From Actinomycetes bacterium (GTDB lineage Bacteria > Actinomycetota > Acidimicrobiia > Acidimicrobiales > CADCSY01), in assembly GCA_025464025.1 (NCBI GenBank), contig JAODBP010000260.1, forward strand, positions 1 through 64,000: a stretch of DNA of 64,000 nucleotides, given 5' to 3'. Shown here piece by piece: positions 23,789-32,416 of the stretch; within the stretch, counting starts at the first letter, position 1; each line of letters starts with the position of its first letter. Below the pieces are notes generated by a model. The model ran no database searches. It was not told the origin of the DNA and worked only from the letters and a program-made list of their open reading frames with translations. The position numbers and the translations under genes are program-made.

Positions 23789-24820
23789 CTAGTTCGGGCG
23801 GGTGGCGGGGGGCGCGGTGGAGTCTCGCCGGATCAACCGGGGTGCGGGACCGTCGACGACGGTGACGGCTGCCGGCTCCTTGCCGGCGATCATCTCGTGC
23901 AGCAGCGTGAAGGCCGTCGCTCCGAGCTCTTCGAGAGGTGTGGCGATCGCGGTCAACGAGGGCGTCACGTGCACCGCGAGCGGAACGTCGTGCATCGCGA
24001 GCACCGACAGGTCGGCCGGAACGGACAACCCGAGGCCCCGCGCCGCGCTGCACACCCCGATCGCGAGGCTGACGTTGTCGGCGAAGACCGCCGTCACCTC
24101 ACCTCGGAGCTGGCTGAGGGCATCGGCGGCCCTGGCGAATCCTGCCCCGTCGGTCCAGTCGTCGGCGTGCTGCAGGTGCACGCTCGATCCGGCCGCCCGC
24201 ATCGCAGCGCCGAAGCCCCGGACGCGTCGCTGCGTCGTATCGGCGTACGTCGGCCCGGCGAGGTGCAGCACCGATCGATGACCGAGGTCGATGAGGTGTG
24301 CGGCGCCGACCGCCGCAGCCTGCTCGTCCTGGAGCACCACGCTGGCCCGAGCGCCCTGCACGCTGCGGTTGACGAGCACGACCGGCGCCGAGGCCGTCGC
24401 CAGGGCGAGCACCTCGTCGTCACTCATCACGCCGCAGTTCACCAGCAGCCCGTCGACGCGACCTTCGCCGAGCAGTTCGGTGAAGGCCCGGCTCGACTCC
24501 TGGCTGTCGGCCGACGAACCGATCAAGATCGCGTACCCGGCGTCGCCGGCTCGGACCTGGGCGCCGCGGACGAGCGGCCCGTTCACCGGGTTGACCAGGT
24601 CGGGGATGAGGTAGCCGACCGCCATGGTGCGTGAGAGCCGGAGCCGCCGAGCGTTGGCGTTCGGGCGGTAGCCCAGCTCCTCGATCGCGGCGAGGATCCG
24701 TTCGCGCGTCTCGGGGGAGACGCTCAGCCGCGGGTCGTAGTTGACCAGCCGCGAGACCGTGCTCGGGTCGACGCCCGCGAGTGCTCCGACGTCGCGCAGG
24801 GTCGGCGACTTTCGTCCCAT
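23789..24820 (-). CDS. LacI family transcriptional regulator
   Basis: 343 aa. N-terminal HTH with hinge: SPTLRDVGALAGVDPSTVSRLVN, then GYRPNANARRLRLSRT. The periplasmic-binding-like effector domain covers res about 62-335 (VDGLLVNCG, FADNVSLAIG, VLAMHDVPLAV). LacI regulators repress sugar uptake operons until an inducer binds. It is divergent from a ribose-type ABC operon, with palindromic and repeated sites between. ATG 24820 with GAGGA 8 nt upstream is preferred to GTG 24835. Confidence 0.9.
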   Translation of the reverse strand: MGRKSPTLRDVGALAGVDPSTVSRLVNYDPRLSVSPETRERILAAIEELGYRPNANARRLRLSRTMAVGYLIPDLVNPVNGPLVRGAQVRAGDAGYAILIGSSADSQESSRAFTELLGEGRVDGLLVNCGVMSDDEVLALATASAPVVLVNRSVQGARASVVLQDEQAAAVGAAHLIDLGHRSVLHLAGPTYADTTQRRVRGFGAAMRAAGSSVHLQHADDWTDGAGFARAADALSQLRGEVTAVFADNVSLAIGVCSAARGLGLSVPADLSVLAMHDVPLAVHVTPSLTAIATPLEELGATAFTLLHEMIAGKEPAAVTVVDGPAPRLIRRDSTAPPATRPN

Positions 24821-24885
24821 TGACGCGTTCCTCACTTGTTGGCGTTGCTTCCTTCAAGGACTCCACGCGAGTTTACATGCTGGAA

Positions 24886-25033
24886 ACTTGACTCCTCGCC
24901 AACCTGTGGTTGAATGCCGGACGAGAAGACAATCGTTTGTCTACTGGGCTAGGTGGAACAGAGTCAAGTGGCTGAGGCATCCTTTCGTCGGGTGACCTTG
25001 CGCGCCAATTCTGAAATGACTTGAACTTGACTC
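24886..25033. promoter_or_regulatory. Intergenic control region with three ACTTGACTC elements
   Basis: The 9-mer ACTTGACTC occurs at 24886-24894 (+), as its complement GAGTCAAGT at 24961-24969, and at 25025-25033 (+). The first copy contains the -35-like TTGACT (24888-24893), 16 bp from TTGAAT (24910-24915). The stretch is much AT-richer than its surroundings. It probably holds the promoter of the ABC operon and sites for a second regulator or for LacI. Confidence 0.5.
24927..24942. promoter_or_regulatory. LacI-type operator
   Basis: AGACAATCGTTTGTCT is a 16-bp inverted repeat with a central CG; 7 of 8 positions are symmetric, as in LacI/PurR operators. It lies just downstream of the predicted start of transcription for the ABC operon, where bound repressor would block RNA polymerase, and between the operon and its divergent LacI gene. 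Confidence 0.6.
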
Positions 25034-25071
25034 GATCCTTTGAGGCCGAGTCTCGAGGAGGAGGATGTCTG

Positions 25072-26094
25072 TTGGAGACGCTGAGCAACTCCACCGAAGT
25101 CCCCGAGATCGGCAACGGCGGCGCCGTCCAGCGCCACGACGAGACGAAGCGCGCCCCGCGAGTGGTGCCGTGGGAGGCGCTTGCGCTGGTCGTGGTCTGG
25201 GCGGCGGTCATCGCCATCTTCTGCGCCCTGCGGCCCGAGTCGTTCGCCACCGTCGCCAACGCCCGCACGATCCTCGGCTCGCAGGCCATCCTCGTGGTGC
25301 TGGCGCTCGGCCTCACGGTCGTGCTGATCTCGGGCGACCTCGATCTCTCGGTCGGTGCCACCCTGGGGTTGTCGGCGATCCTCACCGCCAAGCTCAACGT
25401 CGACGTCGGTCTGCCCGTCGGGCTCGCGGCCCTCGTCGGGATCGGCGCCGGGGCGCTGGTCGGGGCGGCCAACGGCTTGCTGGTGGTCAAGATGGGCATC
25501 GACGCCCTGGTTGCCACGCTCGGCGTCGCCACGCTGGTCACCGGCATCACCTATGCGTTGACCGACTACCTGATCGTGTCAGGAGTCGACCGCGGGCTGA
25601 TCGACGTCATGACGGCGCGGCCGATGGGCATCCCGTTGAACTTCGTCTACGGCATGGTGCTGGTGGCGGTGGTGTCGCTCGCGCTCTCGCTGACGCGCTA
25701 CGGCCGCAGCCTCTCCTACGTGGGAGGCAACCGCGAGGCCGCCCGGCTCAGTGGTCTGAACGTCACCCGTCTCCGCTTCGGTGCCTTCATCGTCTGCGGC
25801 GCGCTTGCCGCGCTCGCCGGGGTGATGCTGACCGGCTTCCTCGGATCGGCCGACCCGGGCACGGGCACCCACTTCCTGCTGCCCGCCTTCGCGGCCGCGT
25901 TCCTCGGGTCGACGTCGATCCGCCCCGGGCACTTCAACCCGTGGGGAACCGTCGTCGCCGTGTACTTCCTCGCCACGGGCATCACCGGGCTGCAGTTCCT
26001 GGGGCTGCCGCAGTGGATCCAGGAGATCTTCTACGGCGGCTCGCTCATCGTCGCCGTCGCCCTGGCGCGGTTCGCGGCGGTGCGGCGTCGATGA
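25072..26094 (+). CDS. Sugar-type ABC transporter permease (RbsC family)
   Basis: 340 aa with about nine membrane helices and the BPD_transp_2 signature (LALGLTVVLISGDLDLSVGA, then YVGGNREAARLSGLNV, the coupling loop to the ATPase). TTG 25072 is taken as start because GGAGGAGGA at 25057-25065 lies 6 nt upstream; the frame opens at 25021, but that part has no ribosome site. First gene of a five-gene operon: permease, binding protein, ATPase, VanX-like peptidase, amidase. Confidence 0.85.
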   Translation: METLSNSTEVPEIGNGGAVQRHDETKRAPRVVPWEALALVVVWAAVIAIFCALRPESFATVANARTILGSQAILVVLALGLTVVLISGDLDLSVGATLGLSAILTAKLNVDVGLPVGLAALVGIGAGALVGAANGLLVVKMGIDALVATLGVATLVTGITYALTDYLIVSGVDRGLIDVMTARPMGIPLNFVYGMVLVAVVSLALSLTRYGRSLSYVGGNREAARLSGLNVTRLRFGAFIVCGALAALAGVMLTGFLGSADPGTGTHFLLPAFAAAFLGSTSIRPGHFNPWGTVVAVYFLATGITGLQFLGLPQWIQEIFYGGSLIVAVALARFAAVRRR

Positions 26095-26152
26095 CGTCGA
26101 TCGCCGGCTCGACCCGTCCGATCGCTTTGACCACATGGAGGAGAACCCCGTC

Positions 26153-27391
26153 ATGACCGTCGACCCATCCACCGGACAGCCCGACGCAGCGCTGTCACGC
26201 CGATCGTTGTTGCGGGGGGCGGTGACCGTCGGCGCCGGACTCGCGTTCGGACCGACCTTGCTCGCCGCCTGCGGCGGAGGTGACGGCGCAGGCGCCGGTG
26301 CCGCGGGGAGCTCCAGCACCTTGGGGGCCGCGACGGCATCGAAGAGCTCCGGCTCCGATGCCATCGCCGCCGCTCGGCAGCGCCTCGACGCGGCCCGCGC
26401 GGTTCCGACGTTCCTGCCACCGGGCCCGGCGATCGACGCGTCGAGCCTGGCTGGCAAGAAGCTCTTCTACCTGGCGATCACGTTCAACGTCGAGATCGTG
26501 CAGAACCTCTACAAGGGGGTCCGGGAAGCGGCCCAAGCCGTCGGGATGACGGCGAAGTCGTACGACTGCAAGGGCGACCCGTCCCTGTACGTCGCCGGCT
26601 TCGAGCAGGCCATCAACCAGGGCTACGACTGCGTGCTGTTGGAGTCGATCCCGAACAGCCTGGTGGCCGAGCCGATGCGCCGGGCCATCGACGCCGGCAT
26701 CAAGGTCGTGATGATCAACGAGGTCATGGAGACCGGTCCCGGGGACCCGCGAGCGCACGCCCAGGTCGCGTTCGACTACGTGGGCGGCGCCCTTCTCGAC
26801 GCCGACTGGGTGCTGAACGACTCGGGTGGCAAGGACATCAACCTCGTCGTCTTCCACGCCGAGAACCTCCGCCACCGAGCCATGGCGAAGGCGATCAAGG
26901 ACCGGATCGAGTCGTCGTGCGTCGGGGGGTGCAAGGTGCGCCTCGAGCAGGTGAACTACGCCGACTTCGCCACGCGACTGCCGACCCTCACCCAGACCCT
27001 CGTCACCAGCGACGCCTCGATCAACTACATGATCCCGGTCATCGACGGCATGTCGCTCAACATCGTGCCGGGGATCCGGCAGGCCGGAGCGGCCGACCGG
27101 GTGAAGGTCGCCTCGTACAACGGCACCGGTTCGGTGCTCGAGATGCTCGGACGTGGCGAGGTGGTCGGTGCCGACATCGGCGGCCCGCATGCCTGGGAAG
27201 GATGGCTCGACGTCGACGCCGCGATCCGGGTGCTCCTCGATCAGCCGCCGCCTGCTGGCGAGGTGAAGCCCCCGAACCGGCTGTTCGACTCGACGAACAT
27301 CGGCACGCTCGATCTCGGTGCCGCCGAGGGCACCTGGTACAACACCGACGCGGCGAAGGCCGGCTTCCGGAAGCTCTGGAATGTCGCCTGA
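26153..27391 (+). CDS. ABC transporter substrate-binding lipoprotein, Tat-exported
   Basis: 412 aa. The N-terminus carries a twin-arginine signal (SRRSLLRGA) and lipobox LLAAC, so it is exported folded and lipid-anchored. The mature domain is a type-1 periplasmic binding fold (Peripla_BP_4): KKLFYLAITFNVEIVQNLY, GYDCVLLESIPNSLV, VVMINEVMETGPGDP. GGAGGAG at 26138-26144 favours ATG 26153 over ATG 26135. It is placed between permease and ATPase. The ligand is unknown; sugar is the family default, but peptidase and amidase neighbours suggest an amide or amino-acid derivative. Confidence 0.85.
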   Translation: MTVDPSTGQPDAALSRRSLLRGAVTVGAGLAFGPTLLAACGGGDGAGAGAAGSSSTLGAATASKSSGSDAIAAARQRLDAARAVPTFLPPGPAIDASSLAGKKLFYLAITFNVEIVQNLYKGVREAAQAVGMTAKSYDCKGDPSLYVAGFEQAINQGYDCVLLESIPNSLVAEPMRRAIDAGIKVVMINEVMETGPGDPRAHAQVAFDYVGGALLDADWVLNDSGGKDINLVVFHAENLRHRAMAKAIKDRIESSCVGGCKVRLEQVNYADFATRLPTLTQTLVTSDASINYMIPVIDGMSLNIVPGIRQAGAADRVKVASYNGTGSVLEMLGRGEVVGADIGGPHAWEGWLDVDAAIRVLLDQPPPAGEVKPPNRLFDSTNIGTLDLGAAEGTWYNTDAAKAGFRKLWNVA

Positions 27392-28934
27392 GACGGCGAT
27401 CCTCCGAGTCGAGGACGTCGCCAAGCAGTTCGGTCACACCACCGCGCTCGACGGCGTGTCGCTCGACCTCCGACCGGGCGAGATCCGTGGCCTGCTGGGC
27501 CACAACGGGTCGGGCAAGTCGACGTTGGTCAAGATCCTGTCCGGCGTCGTGACGCTCGACGCCGGCACGGTGTCGATCGACGGGCACAGCGCGGTACCGG
27601 GAGCGCCGCCCACGTGGTGGCGAGCGCACGGCATCAGCGTGGTGCACCAAGACCTCGGCCTCGTACCGACGTTGCCCGTGTGGGAGAACCTGCTCGTCGG
27701 CCGGCTACCGGTCGGGCGCGGCAGGTTCGCCACCCCGAGGCGGGCCCGCCGGCAGGCTCGCAAGGAGCTGGCGGAGCTCGGCTCGGACATCTCGCCCGAC
27801 CAGCTCGTCGCCGAGCTCTCCGATGCGCAACGGGCCGAGCTGGCCATCGTCCGAGCGGTCATGAGCTACCGCTCGCTCGACCATGGCGGCGTGCTGATCC
27901 TCGACGAACCGACCGCCTACCTGCCGGCCGCCGAGGTCCGCCGCCTCTTCGTGCTGATGCGGGAGGTGGCACGCCGTGGGGGCGCCGTGTTGTTCGTGTC
28001 GCACAAGCTGGGCGAGGTGCTCGAGGTCACCGACAGCGTCAGCGTGCTCCGAGCAGGGCGACTGGTGGGCACCCGGTCGACGGCGGACCTGCAGGTCGAC
28101 GACCTGGTCGAGATGATCCTGGGCCCGAGCAGCCCGCCCGCCGCCGAGCCGAAGGCGGCCGCCCCCCGTCCCGGCGAGGCCCTGACCGCCACGGCCATGG
28201 TCACGGACCTGGTCTCCGAGCGGCTGCGGTCGCTCAGCTTCACGGTGGCCCCCGGCGAGATCGTCGGCCTCACCGGGCTGGTGGGCGCCGGCCACGAGGA
28301 CGTGCCGTACCTGCTCTTCGGCGCGCTGCACGGGGGGCAGGGCACGCTGTCGTTGGACGGAACCCGGCTCGACCTCGCCGCCCACGATCCCGCCGCCGCT
28401 GTCCGTCACGGCATCGCGTTGGTCCCGGGAAACCGGCTGCGCGACGGGATCATCCCGGACGCGTCGGTCGCCGCCAACCTCGGCTCGGTGCACGATCGTC
28501 GGTTCACCAGGCGGTGCATCGTCCGCCGCCGTCTCGCTCGGGAGTGGACCACCTCGGTGATCCAGCGGTACGACATCCGGCCGCCCGACCCCTCGCTGCC
28601 GATCAGCGCACTCAGTGGCGGCAACCAGCAGAAGGTCGTGCTCGCCAAGTGGTTGGAGATGCGGCCTCGGCTTCTGTGCCTCCACGAGCCGACCCAAGGC
28701 ATCGACATCGGGGCGAAGCGGACGGTGATCCGCCTGCTTCGCGAATCGCTCGCAGACGGCATGGCGATCGTGGTCGCCAGCAACGAGGCGGAGGAGCTCT
28801 TGGACTACTGCAACCGGATCATCGTGGTGCGCGATGGCTGCGTCGCGTTCGACCTCGACACCGCCGAGGTCGACGGCGCCACGCTCGATCGCCTCGTCGT
28901 CGGCGGCGAGCTCGCTTCGGGGCGGCAGGCGTGA
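27381..28934 (+). CDS. Sugar-type ABC transporter ATP-binding protein (RbsA-like, two domains)
   Basis: 517 aa, tandem ATPase domains. Domain 1 has an intact Walker A (GHNGSGKST), a weak signature (LSDAQRAELAIVRA) and Walker B VLILDEPTA. Domain 2 has the degenerate Walker A usual in RbsA (TGLVGAGHED) but a good signature (LSGGNQQKVVLAKWL) and CLHEPTQGIDIGA. This asymmetry is normal for the family. It overlaps the binding-protein gene by 11 bp and the next gene by GTGA. Confidence 0.9.
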   Translation: MSPETAILRVEDVAKQFGHTTALDGVSLDLRPGEIRGLLGHNGSGKSTLVKILSGVVTLDAGTVSIDGHSAVPGAPPTWWRAHGISVVHQDLGLVPTLPVWENLLVGRLPVGRGRFATPRRARRQARKELAELGSDISPDQLVAELSDAQRAELAIVRAVMSYRSLDHGGVLILDEPTAYLPAAEVRRLFVLMREVARRGGAVLFVSHKLGEVLEVTDSVSVLRAGRLVGTRSTADLQVDDLVEMILGPSSPPAAEPKAAAPRPGEALTATAMVTDLVSERLRSLSFTVAPGEIVGLTGLVGAGHEDVPYLLFGALHGGQGTLSLDGTRLDLAAHDPAAAVRHGIALVPGNRLRDGIIPDASVAANLGSVHDRRFTRRCIVRRRLAREWTTSVIQRYDIRPPDPSLPISALSGGNQQKVVLAKWLEMRPRLLCLHEPTQGIDIGAKRTVIRLLRESLADGMAIVVASNEAEELLDYCNRIIVVRDGCVAFDLDTAEVDGATLDRLVVGGELASGRQA

Positions 28935-29755
28935 CGGCCGACGCGCGCCGGCGCTACTGGATCGAGAACATGGACAAGGCGACCGCGTTCATGCGCGCCG
29001 CGACCGAAGTGCCGGTCGCCGAGAGCGGCGAGCGGCTGGTCGACCTCGCCGCGGTCGGTGGCGACCGGTTCGAGGTGGCGCCGTCAGCCACCGGCGAGTT
29101 GGGCGTCGCCCTGCTCCGCGAATCGCTGGTCGGACCGTTCGAGGCCTTCGCCGCGGCCCTCAACCGCCGGGGCCTCGTGCCGGTCGTTCAGTACGCGTAT
29201 CGTTCCCCGCGGATGCAGCAGGAGCTGCTGACGAGCCAGAAGGTCGTCGACGACGTCATCGAGCGCGTGCGTTGGGAATGCGAGCCCGGTGCGGTGACTC
29301 CGGAGCTGGCCTACGACCGTCTCGTCGTCCTGTGCGCGAACTCGTTCATGACCGGCACGCACCTGGCGGGCACGGCGCTCGACGTCATGGTGCGACAGAT
29401 GGACACCGGTGACGAGCTCGACTTCGGCGGGCCGTACCTCACGATGTCGGAGATCACGCCGATGGCGTCTCCCTTCGTCTCGGCGACGGTGCGCACGAAC
29501 CGGGAGGCCATCGTCGAGGCCTTCTCCGACCAAGGCTTCTACCCCTACCCGTTCGAGTACTGGCACTACAGCCGAGACGACGTCTACGGCGTGCTGCTGG
29601 GACACGACAAGGGGCCAGCACGGCACGGCCCCGTCTACGTCGACCTGGCGTCGGGGATGCCGACCCCTGTCGTCGACCCTGCCCGAGAGCTCATGCCACG
29701 CGACGACCTGCTCGACGTCTTGGCCGAGCGGTTGCGCCAGCTCGAGCCGAGGTGA
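28931..29755 (+). CDS. VanX-like D-alanyl-D-alanine dipeptidase (M15D)
   Basis: 274 aa. VanX-type motifs appear in order: YAYRSPRMQQELL (substrate Arg), zinc ligands H and D in GTHLAGTALDV, then a GxPYL segment, and the catalytic E-x-x-H in FEYWHYSRDD. VanX-like enzymes split D-Ala-D-Ala or similar dipeptides in the cytoplasm. The first 70 residues are atypical. It is coupled to the ATPase by GTGA and to the amidase by GTGA, so the operon likely imports and then hydrolyses a dipeptide- or amide-like compound. Confidence 0.75.
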   Translation: MTADARRRYWIENMDKATAFMRAATEVPVAESGERLVDLAAVGGDRFEVAPSATGELGVALLRESLVGPFEAFAAALNRRGLVPVVQYAYRSPRMQQELLTSQKVVDDVIERVRWECEPGAVTPELAYDRLVVLCANSFMTGTHLAGTALDVMVRQMDTGDELDFGGPYLTMSEITPMASPFVSATVRTNREAIVEAFSDQGFYPYPFEYWHYSRDDVYGVLLGHDKGPARHGPVYVDLASGMPTPVVDPARELMPRDDLLDVLAERLRQLEPR

Positions 29756-31209
29756 CGAGCGGGGAACCGGACGCGCAACGATGGGTGGTGGCGCGCGCCG
29801 CGGCCATCGGCTTGTTCCTCGACGAGGAGGACCTGCCAGGGGTCGTCGGGCTGGCCGAGACGTTCGTCCCGATGATCGCCCGTTGGCGACAGGACCTCGG
29901 TCGGGACGATCCCCTGCCGTTCCCGATCAGTGGGCGACTGCGAGAGCCCTCCGCCGGATGTCCTGGCGACAGCGGGCTCCAGCGGCGGGTGCACGTGCTG
30001 GATGCACCTCGCGACCGGTTCCAGTCGCTCGTGGCCAGGTGCGGCACCGACCCCGCCCCGGCGGACGCACCGCTGGCTGGTCTCGACTTCACCGTCAAGG
30101 CCAACATCGATGTCGCCGGGCTGGCGACGACGAGTGGGGGCAGCACCGAGGTGACACGACCGCCCGCGACGCGGTCGGCACCGATCGTCGACGCGCTGCT
30201 CGGCGCCGGGGCCAGCTGCGTCGGCATCGCCAACCTCGGCGAGCTCGCCCTCGACGCCACGTCCGACAACCCCTGGCACGGCCGGGTCGCCAACCCGGTC
30301 GACGTCGAGCGGACACCGGGCGGGTCCAGCGGGGGGTCGGCTGCCAGCATCGCCGCCGGGCTCGCGCCGCTCAGCCTCGGATCCGACAGCGCCGGCTCGG
30401 TGCGCATCCCGGCAGCGTTCTGCGAAGTCGTCGGCTACCGGCCGTCACCGGGACGGATCCCCTTGAAGGGACTGCGCGGCGCGGCCTGGAGCCTCGACAC
30501 GATCGGCTTCATGGCCGACTCGATGGCGACGATCGATCGCGCGGCCCGCGCGATCGACGTCGTCCGAGCGGTGCCCGGCCCCGGTCGTCCGAGGGTGGGC
30601 GTGCTCGAGGCCAACGACCTGGGTGCCGTGGACCCAGGGGTGGCCGCCAGCTTCGCCGATGCGGTCGATCAACTCGGCGGCGTCGCCGACTGCGTTCGTC
30701 TCCGGCTTCCTGGACTCCTCGACGTGCCGGCGGTCGCCGCTGTCATCGCCTACGCGGAAGCGGCTGCCCAACTCGGTGAGGTAGCGCGCCGGGCTCCGAA
30801 GGCCCTCGGCCGTCCGGCGCGCGAGATCGTCCAGTTCGGCATGCTGCTGAGCGCCGACGACTACCTGGTGACCCAGCGAGTCCGCAGCAGCTTGCTGAAC
30901 CGTTGGCTGGAGCTGGTCGAGGGCGTCGACCTCGTGGCCACGCCCACGGTGCCGATGGTGCCGTTCCACTTCGGGACCTCGCCATCGATCCCAGGCGACG
31001 ACGCGGGGCTGGCGATCTTCGCCTTCATCCGCTTCACGGCGCTCGCGAACGTGTTCGCTCTGCCCGCGGTGTCGGTGCCGAGCGCCCGTTCCGGTGGGCT
31101 CCCGGTCGGTCTGCAGCTGACGGGCACCAACGATGGCGACGATCACCTCATCGCCTGGGCGCGGCTGATCGAGGGCGCGATCGGCACGTCGGCGGGACCC
31201 GGCTGCTGA
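29752..31209 (+). CDS. Amidase signature family hydrolase
   Basis: 485 aa. Ser-Ser-Lys triad: Lys in FTVKANIDVAG, the first Ser in TPGGSSGGSAASIAAG, the second Ser in GSDSAGSVRIPAAF. The final part has VGLQLTGTNDGDDHLI, as in GatA-like amidases. About 90 extra N-terminal residues with LDEEDLPGVVGLAETF resemble the AtzE/biuret-type accessory segment. It is not a GatA in context (no gatB or gatC). Last gene of the ABC operon, likely deamidating the imported compound. Confidence 0.88.
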   Translation: MTSGEPDAQRWVVARAAAIGLFLDEEDLPGVVGLAETFVPMIARWRQDLGRDDPLPFPISGRLREPSAGCPGDSGLQRRVHVLDAPRDRFQSLVARCGTDPAPADAPLAGLDFTVKANIDVAGLATTSGGSTEVTRPPATRSAPIVDALLGAGASCVGIANLGELALDATSDNPWHGRVANPVDVERTPGGSSGGSAASIAAGLAPLSLGSDSAGSVRIPAAFCEVVGYRPSPGRIPLKGLRGAAWSLDTIGFMADSMATIDRAARAIDVVRAVPGPGRPRVGVLEANDLGAVDPGVAASFADAVDQLGGVADCVRLRLPGLLDVPAVAAVIAYAEAAAQLGEVARRAPKALGRPAREIVQFGMLLSADDYLVTQRVRSSLLNRWLELVEGVDLVATPTVPMVPFHFGTSPSIPGDDAGLAIFAFIRFTALANVFALPAVSVPSARSGGLPVGLQLTGTNDGDDHLIAWARLIEGAIGTSAGPGC

Positions 31210-31228
31210 GCCGACACGGAGCGGGCGC

Positions 31229-31315
31229 ATGCTGACCCACCCCGTTCTGGTCGACCGTCCGAGCCGAGCGGTGCACGAGGCGGGGCACCAGTTGCTCGGC
31301 GAACGGGCGAGCTGA
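31229..31315 (+). pseudogene. Possible remnant of an ArsC/Spx-family protein
   Basis: A 28-codon ORF ending at TGA 31313-31315 starts LTHPVLVDRP, which resembles the C-terminal HPxLxxRP segment of glutaredoxin-type arsenate reductases. No upstream part of such a gene is present in any frame; the amidase gene ends just before it. It is best read as a fragment. The match is short. Confidence 0.25.
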
Positions 31316-31316
31316 G

Positions 31317-31778
31317 CTACGCCGGCGCAGGCATGCCGGGGCCGGCTTCGAGGTCGATGTCCGCCGCGGTCAGCGGCTCGCCGCACTGGTCGCAGGACAG
31401 CCGGGCGTGCATGACCTTCCCGCAGGCGCGGTGGCGGTGCAGGACGGGTGGCCCCTCCGGCCCGGCCGCCCACTGGTCGCCCCACGCGGTCATGAGGACG
31501 AGGACGTCGCAGAAGGCGAGCCCCTTGTCGGTGAGCACGTACTCGAAGCGCGGCGGGTGCTCCGAGTAGGGCCGCCGCTCGAGCATCCCGTGCTCGAGGA
31601 GCCAGGCCAGGCGCTGGGTGAGCACCTTGCGGGAGATGCCGAGGTCGCGCTGGAGGTCGTCGAAGCGCGAGATCCCGACCCAGACGTCGCGCAGGATCAG
31701 TGGGGTCCACGGCTCGCCGGCGATCTCCAGGGTCCGCGCGATGGAGCAGGGCATCGCGCCGAAGTCCGTTCGCTGCAT
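31317..31778 (-). CDS. HxlR family transcriptional regulator
   Basis: 153 aa. Winged-helix HxlR domain in res 10-100: CSIARTLEIAGEPWTPLILRD, FDDLQRDLGISRKVLTQRL, YVLTDKG. The C-terminus has Cys residues in RACGKV and CDQCGEPL, suggesting a metal- or thiol-sensing tail. HxlR proteins respond to aldehydes, quinones or redox stress. It is divergent from three PPOX-fold genes, with direct repeats in the gap, so it probably controls them. Confidence 0.88.
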   Translation of the reverse strand: MQRTDFGAMPCSIARTLEIAGEPWTPLILRDVWVGISRFDDLQRDLGISRKVLTQRLAWLLEHGMLERRPYSEHPPRFEYVLTDKGLAFCDVLVLMTAWGDQWAAGPEGPPVLHRHRACGKVMHARLSCDQCGEPLTAADIDLEAGPGMPAPA

Positions 31779-31788
31779 GGGGAAGATT

Positions 31789-31826
31789 CTAGTTCCCTCA
31801 AGAGACGGACTGTGCTAGTTTCCTCA
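31789..31826. promoter_or_regulatory. Direct repeat, probable HxlR binding sites
   Basis: CTAGTTCCCTCA (31789-31800) and CTAGTTTCCTCA (31815-31826) differ at one base and start 26 bp apart. They fill the gap between the HxlR start (31778) and the PPOX gene start (31856). Repetition in this divergent control region suggests two regulator dimers. Confidence 0.55.
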
Positions 31827-31855
31827 GGGAACCCACCCGGATGGAGGAAGCGACC

Positions 31856-32416
31856 ATGACCGAACCGCAGGCTCCGGTGCCCAGCAGCGCCGTCAACATC
31901 GTCAGCAACTGGCGCGAGCACCAGCTCCACGTGCCCGACCGGGGCGACGTGCTGCCGTGGGAGCTCGGCCTCGAGCGGCTCGATGCCGGCCGGCTCTACT
32001 GGCACGTGAGCCAGGCGACCGATGGCGGCGCCCACGTCCGCCCGGTCTTCGGCGTCGTCTGCGACGGCGTGCTGTGCTCGACGTCATCGGCCGGCGCCCG
32101 CAAGACCGAGCGCCTGGCCCGAGACGCCCGCGTCACGCTGGCCACCTCGACCGACGACATGGACCTCGTCTACGAGGGCGTGGCCACCCTGGTGGACGAC
32201 GTCGGACAGGCACAGCGGGTCGCGGAGGCGTACCGCGGCAAGTACGGCTGGCCCGTCGAGGTCACGGGCGACGCCGCCTTTGACGCCCCGTTCGCGGCGC
32301 CGTCGGCCGGCCCGCCGCCCTACCTCGTCTACGCCTTCGAGCCGATCACCGTGCGCGGGTTCGGCACCGACGAGCACCTGGCCCCCCGCTCGACGCGCTG
32401 GGACTTCGTCCGATGA
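31856..32416 (+). CDS. Pyridoxamine 5'-phosphate oxidase-fold protein
   Basis: 186 aa with the FMN-binding split barrel: LYWHVSQATDGGAHVRPVFGVVCDGVLCSTS, then RLARDARVTLATSTDDMDLVYEGVA. The group reduces or binds flavin or F420 substrates. ATG 31856 follows GGAGGA at 31843-31848 (7-nt spacing), preferred to ATG 31841. First of three PPOX-fold genes under the divergent HxlR. Its stop overlaps the next start (ATGA). Confidence 0.8.
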   Translation: MTEPQAPVPSSAVNIVSNWREHQLHVPDRGDVLPWELGLERLDAGRLYWHVSQATDGGAHVRPVFGVVCDGVLCSTSSAGARKTERLARDARVTLATSTDDMDLVYEGVATLVDDVGQAQRVAEAYRGKYGWPVEVTGDAAFDAPFAAPSAGPPPYLVYAFEPITVRGFGTDEHLAPRSTRWDFVR

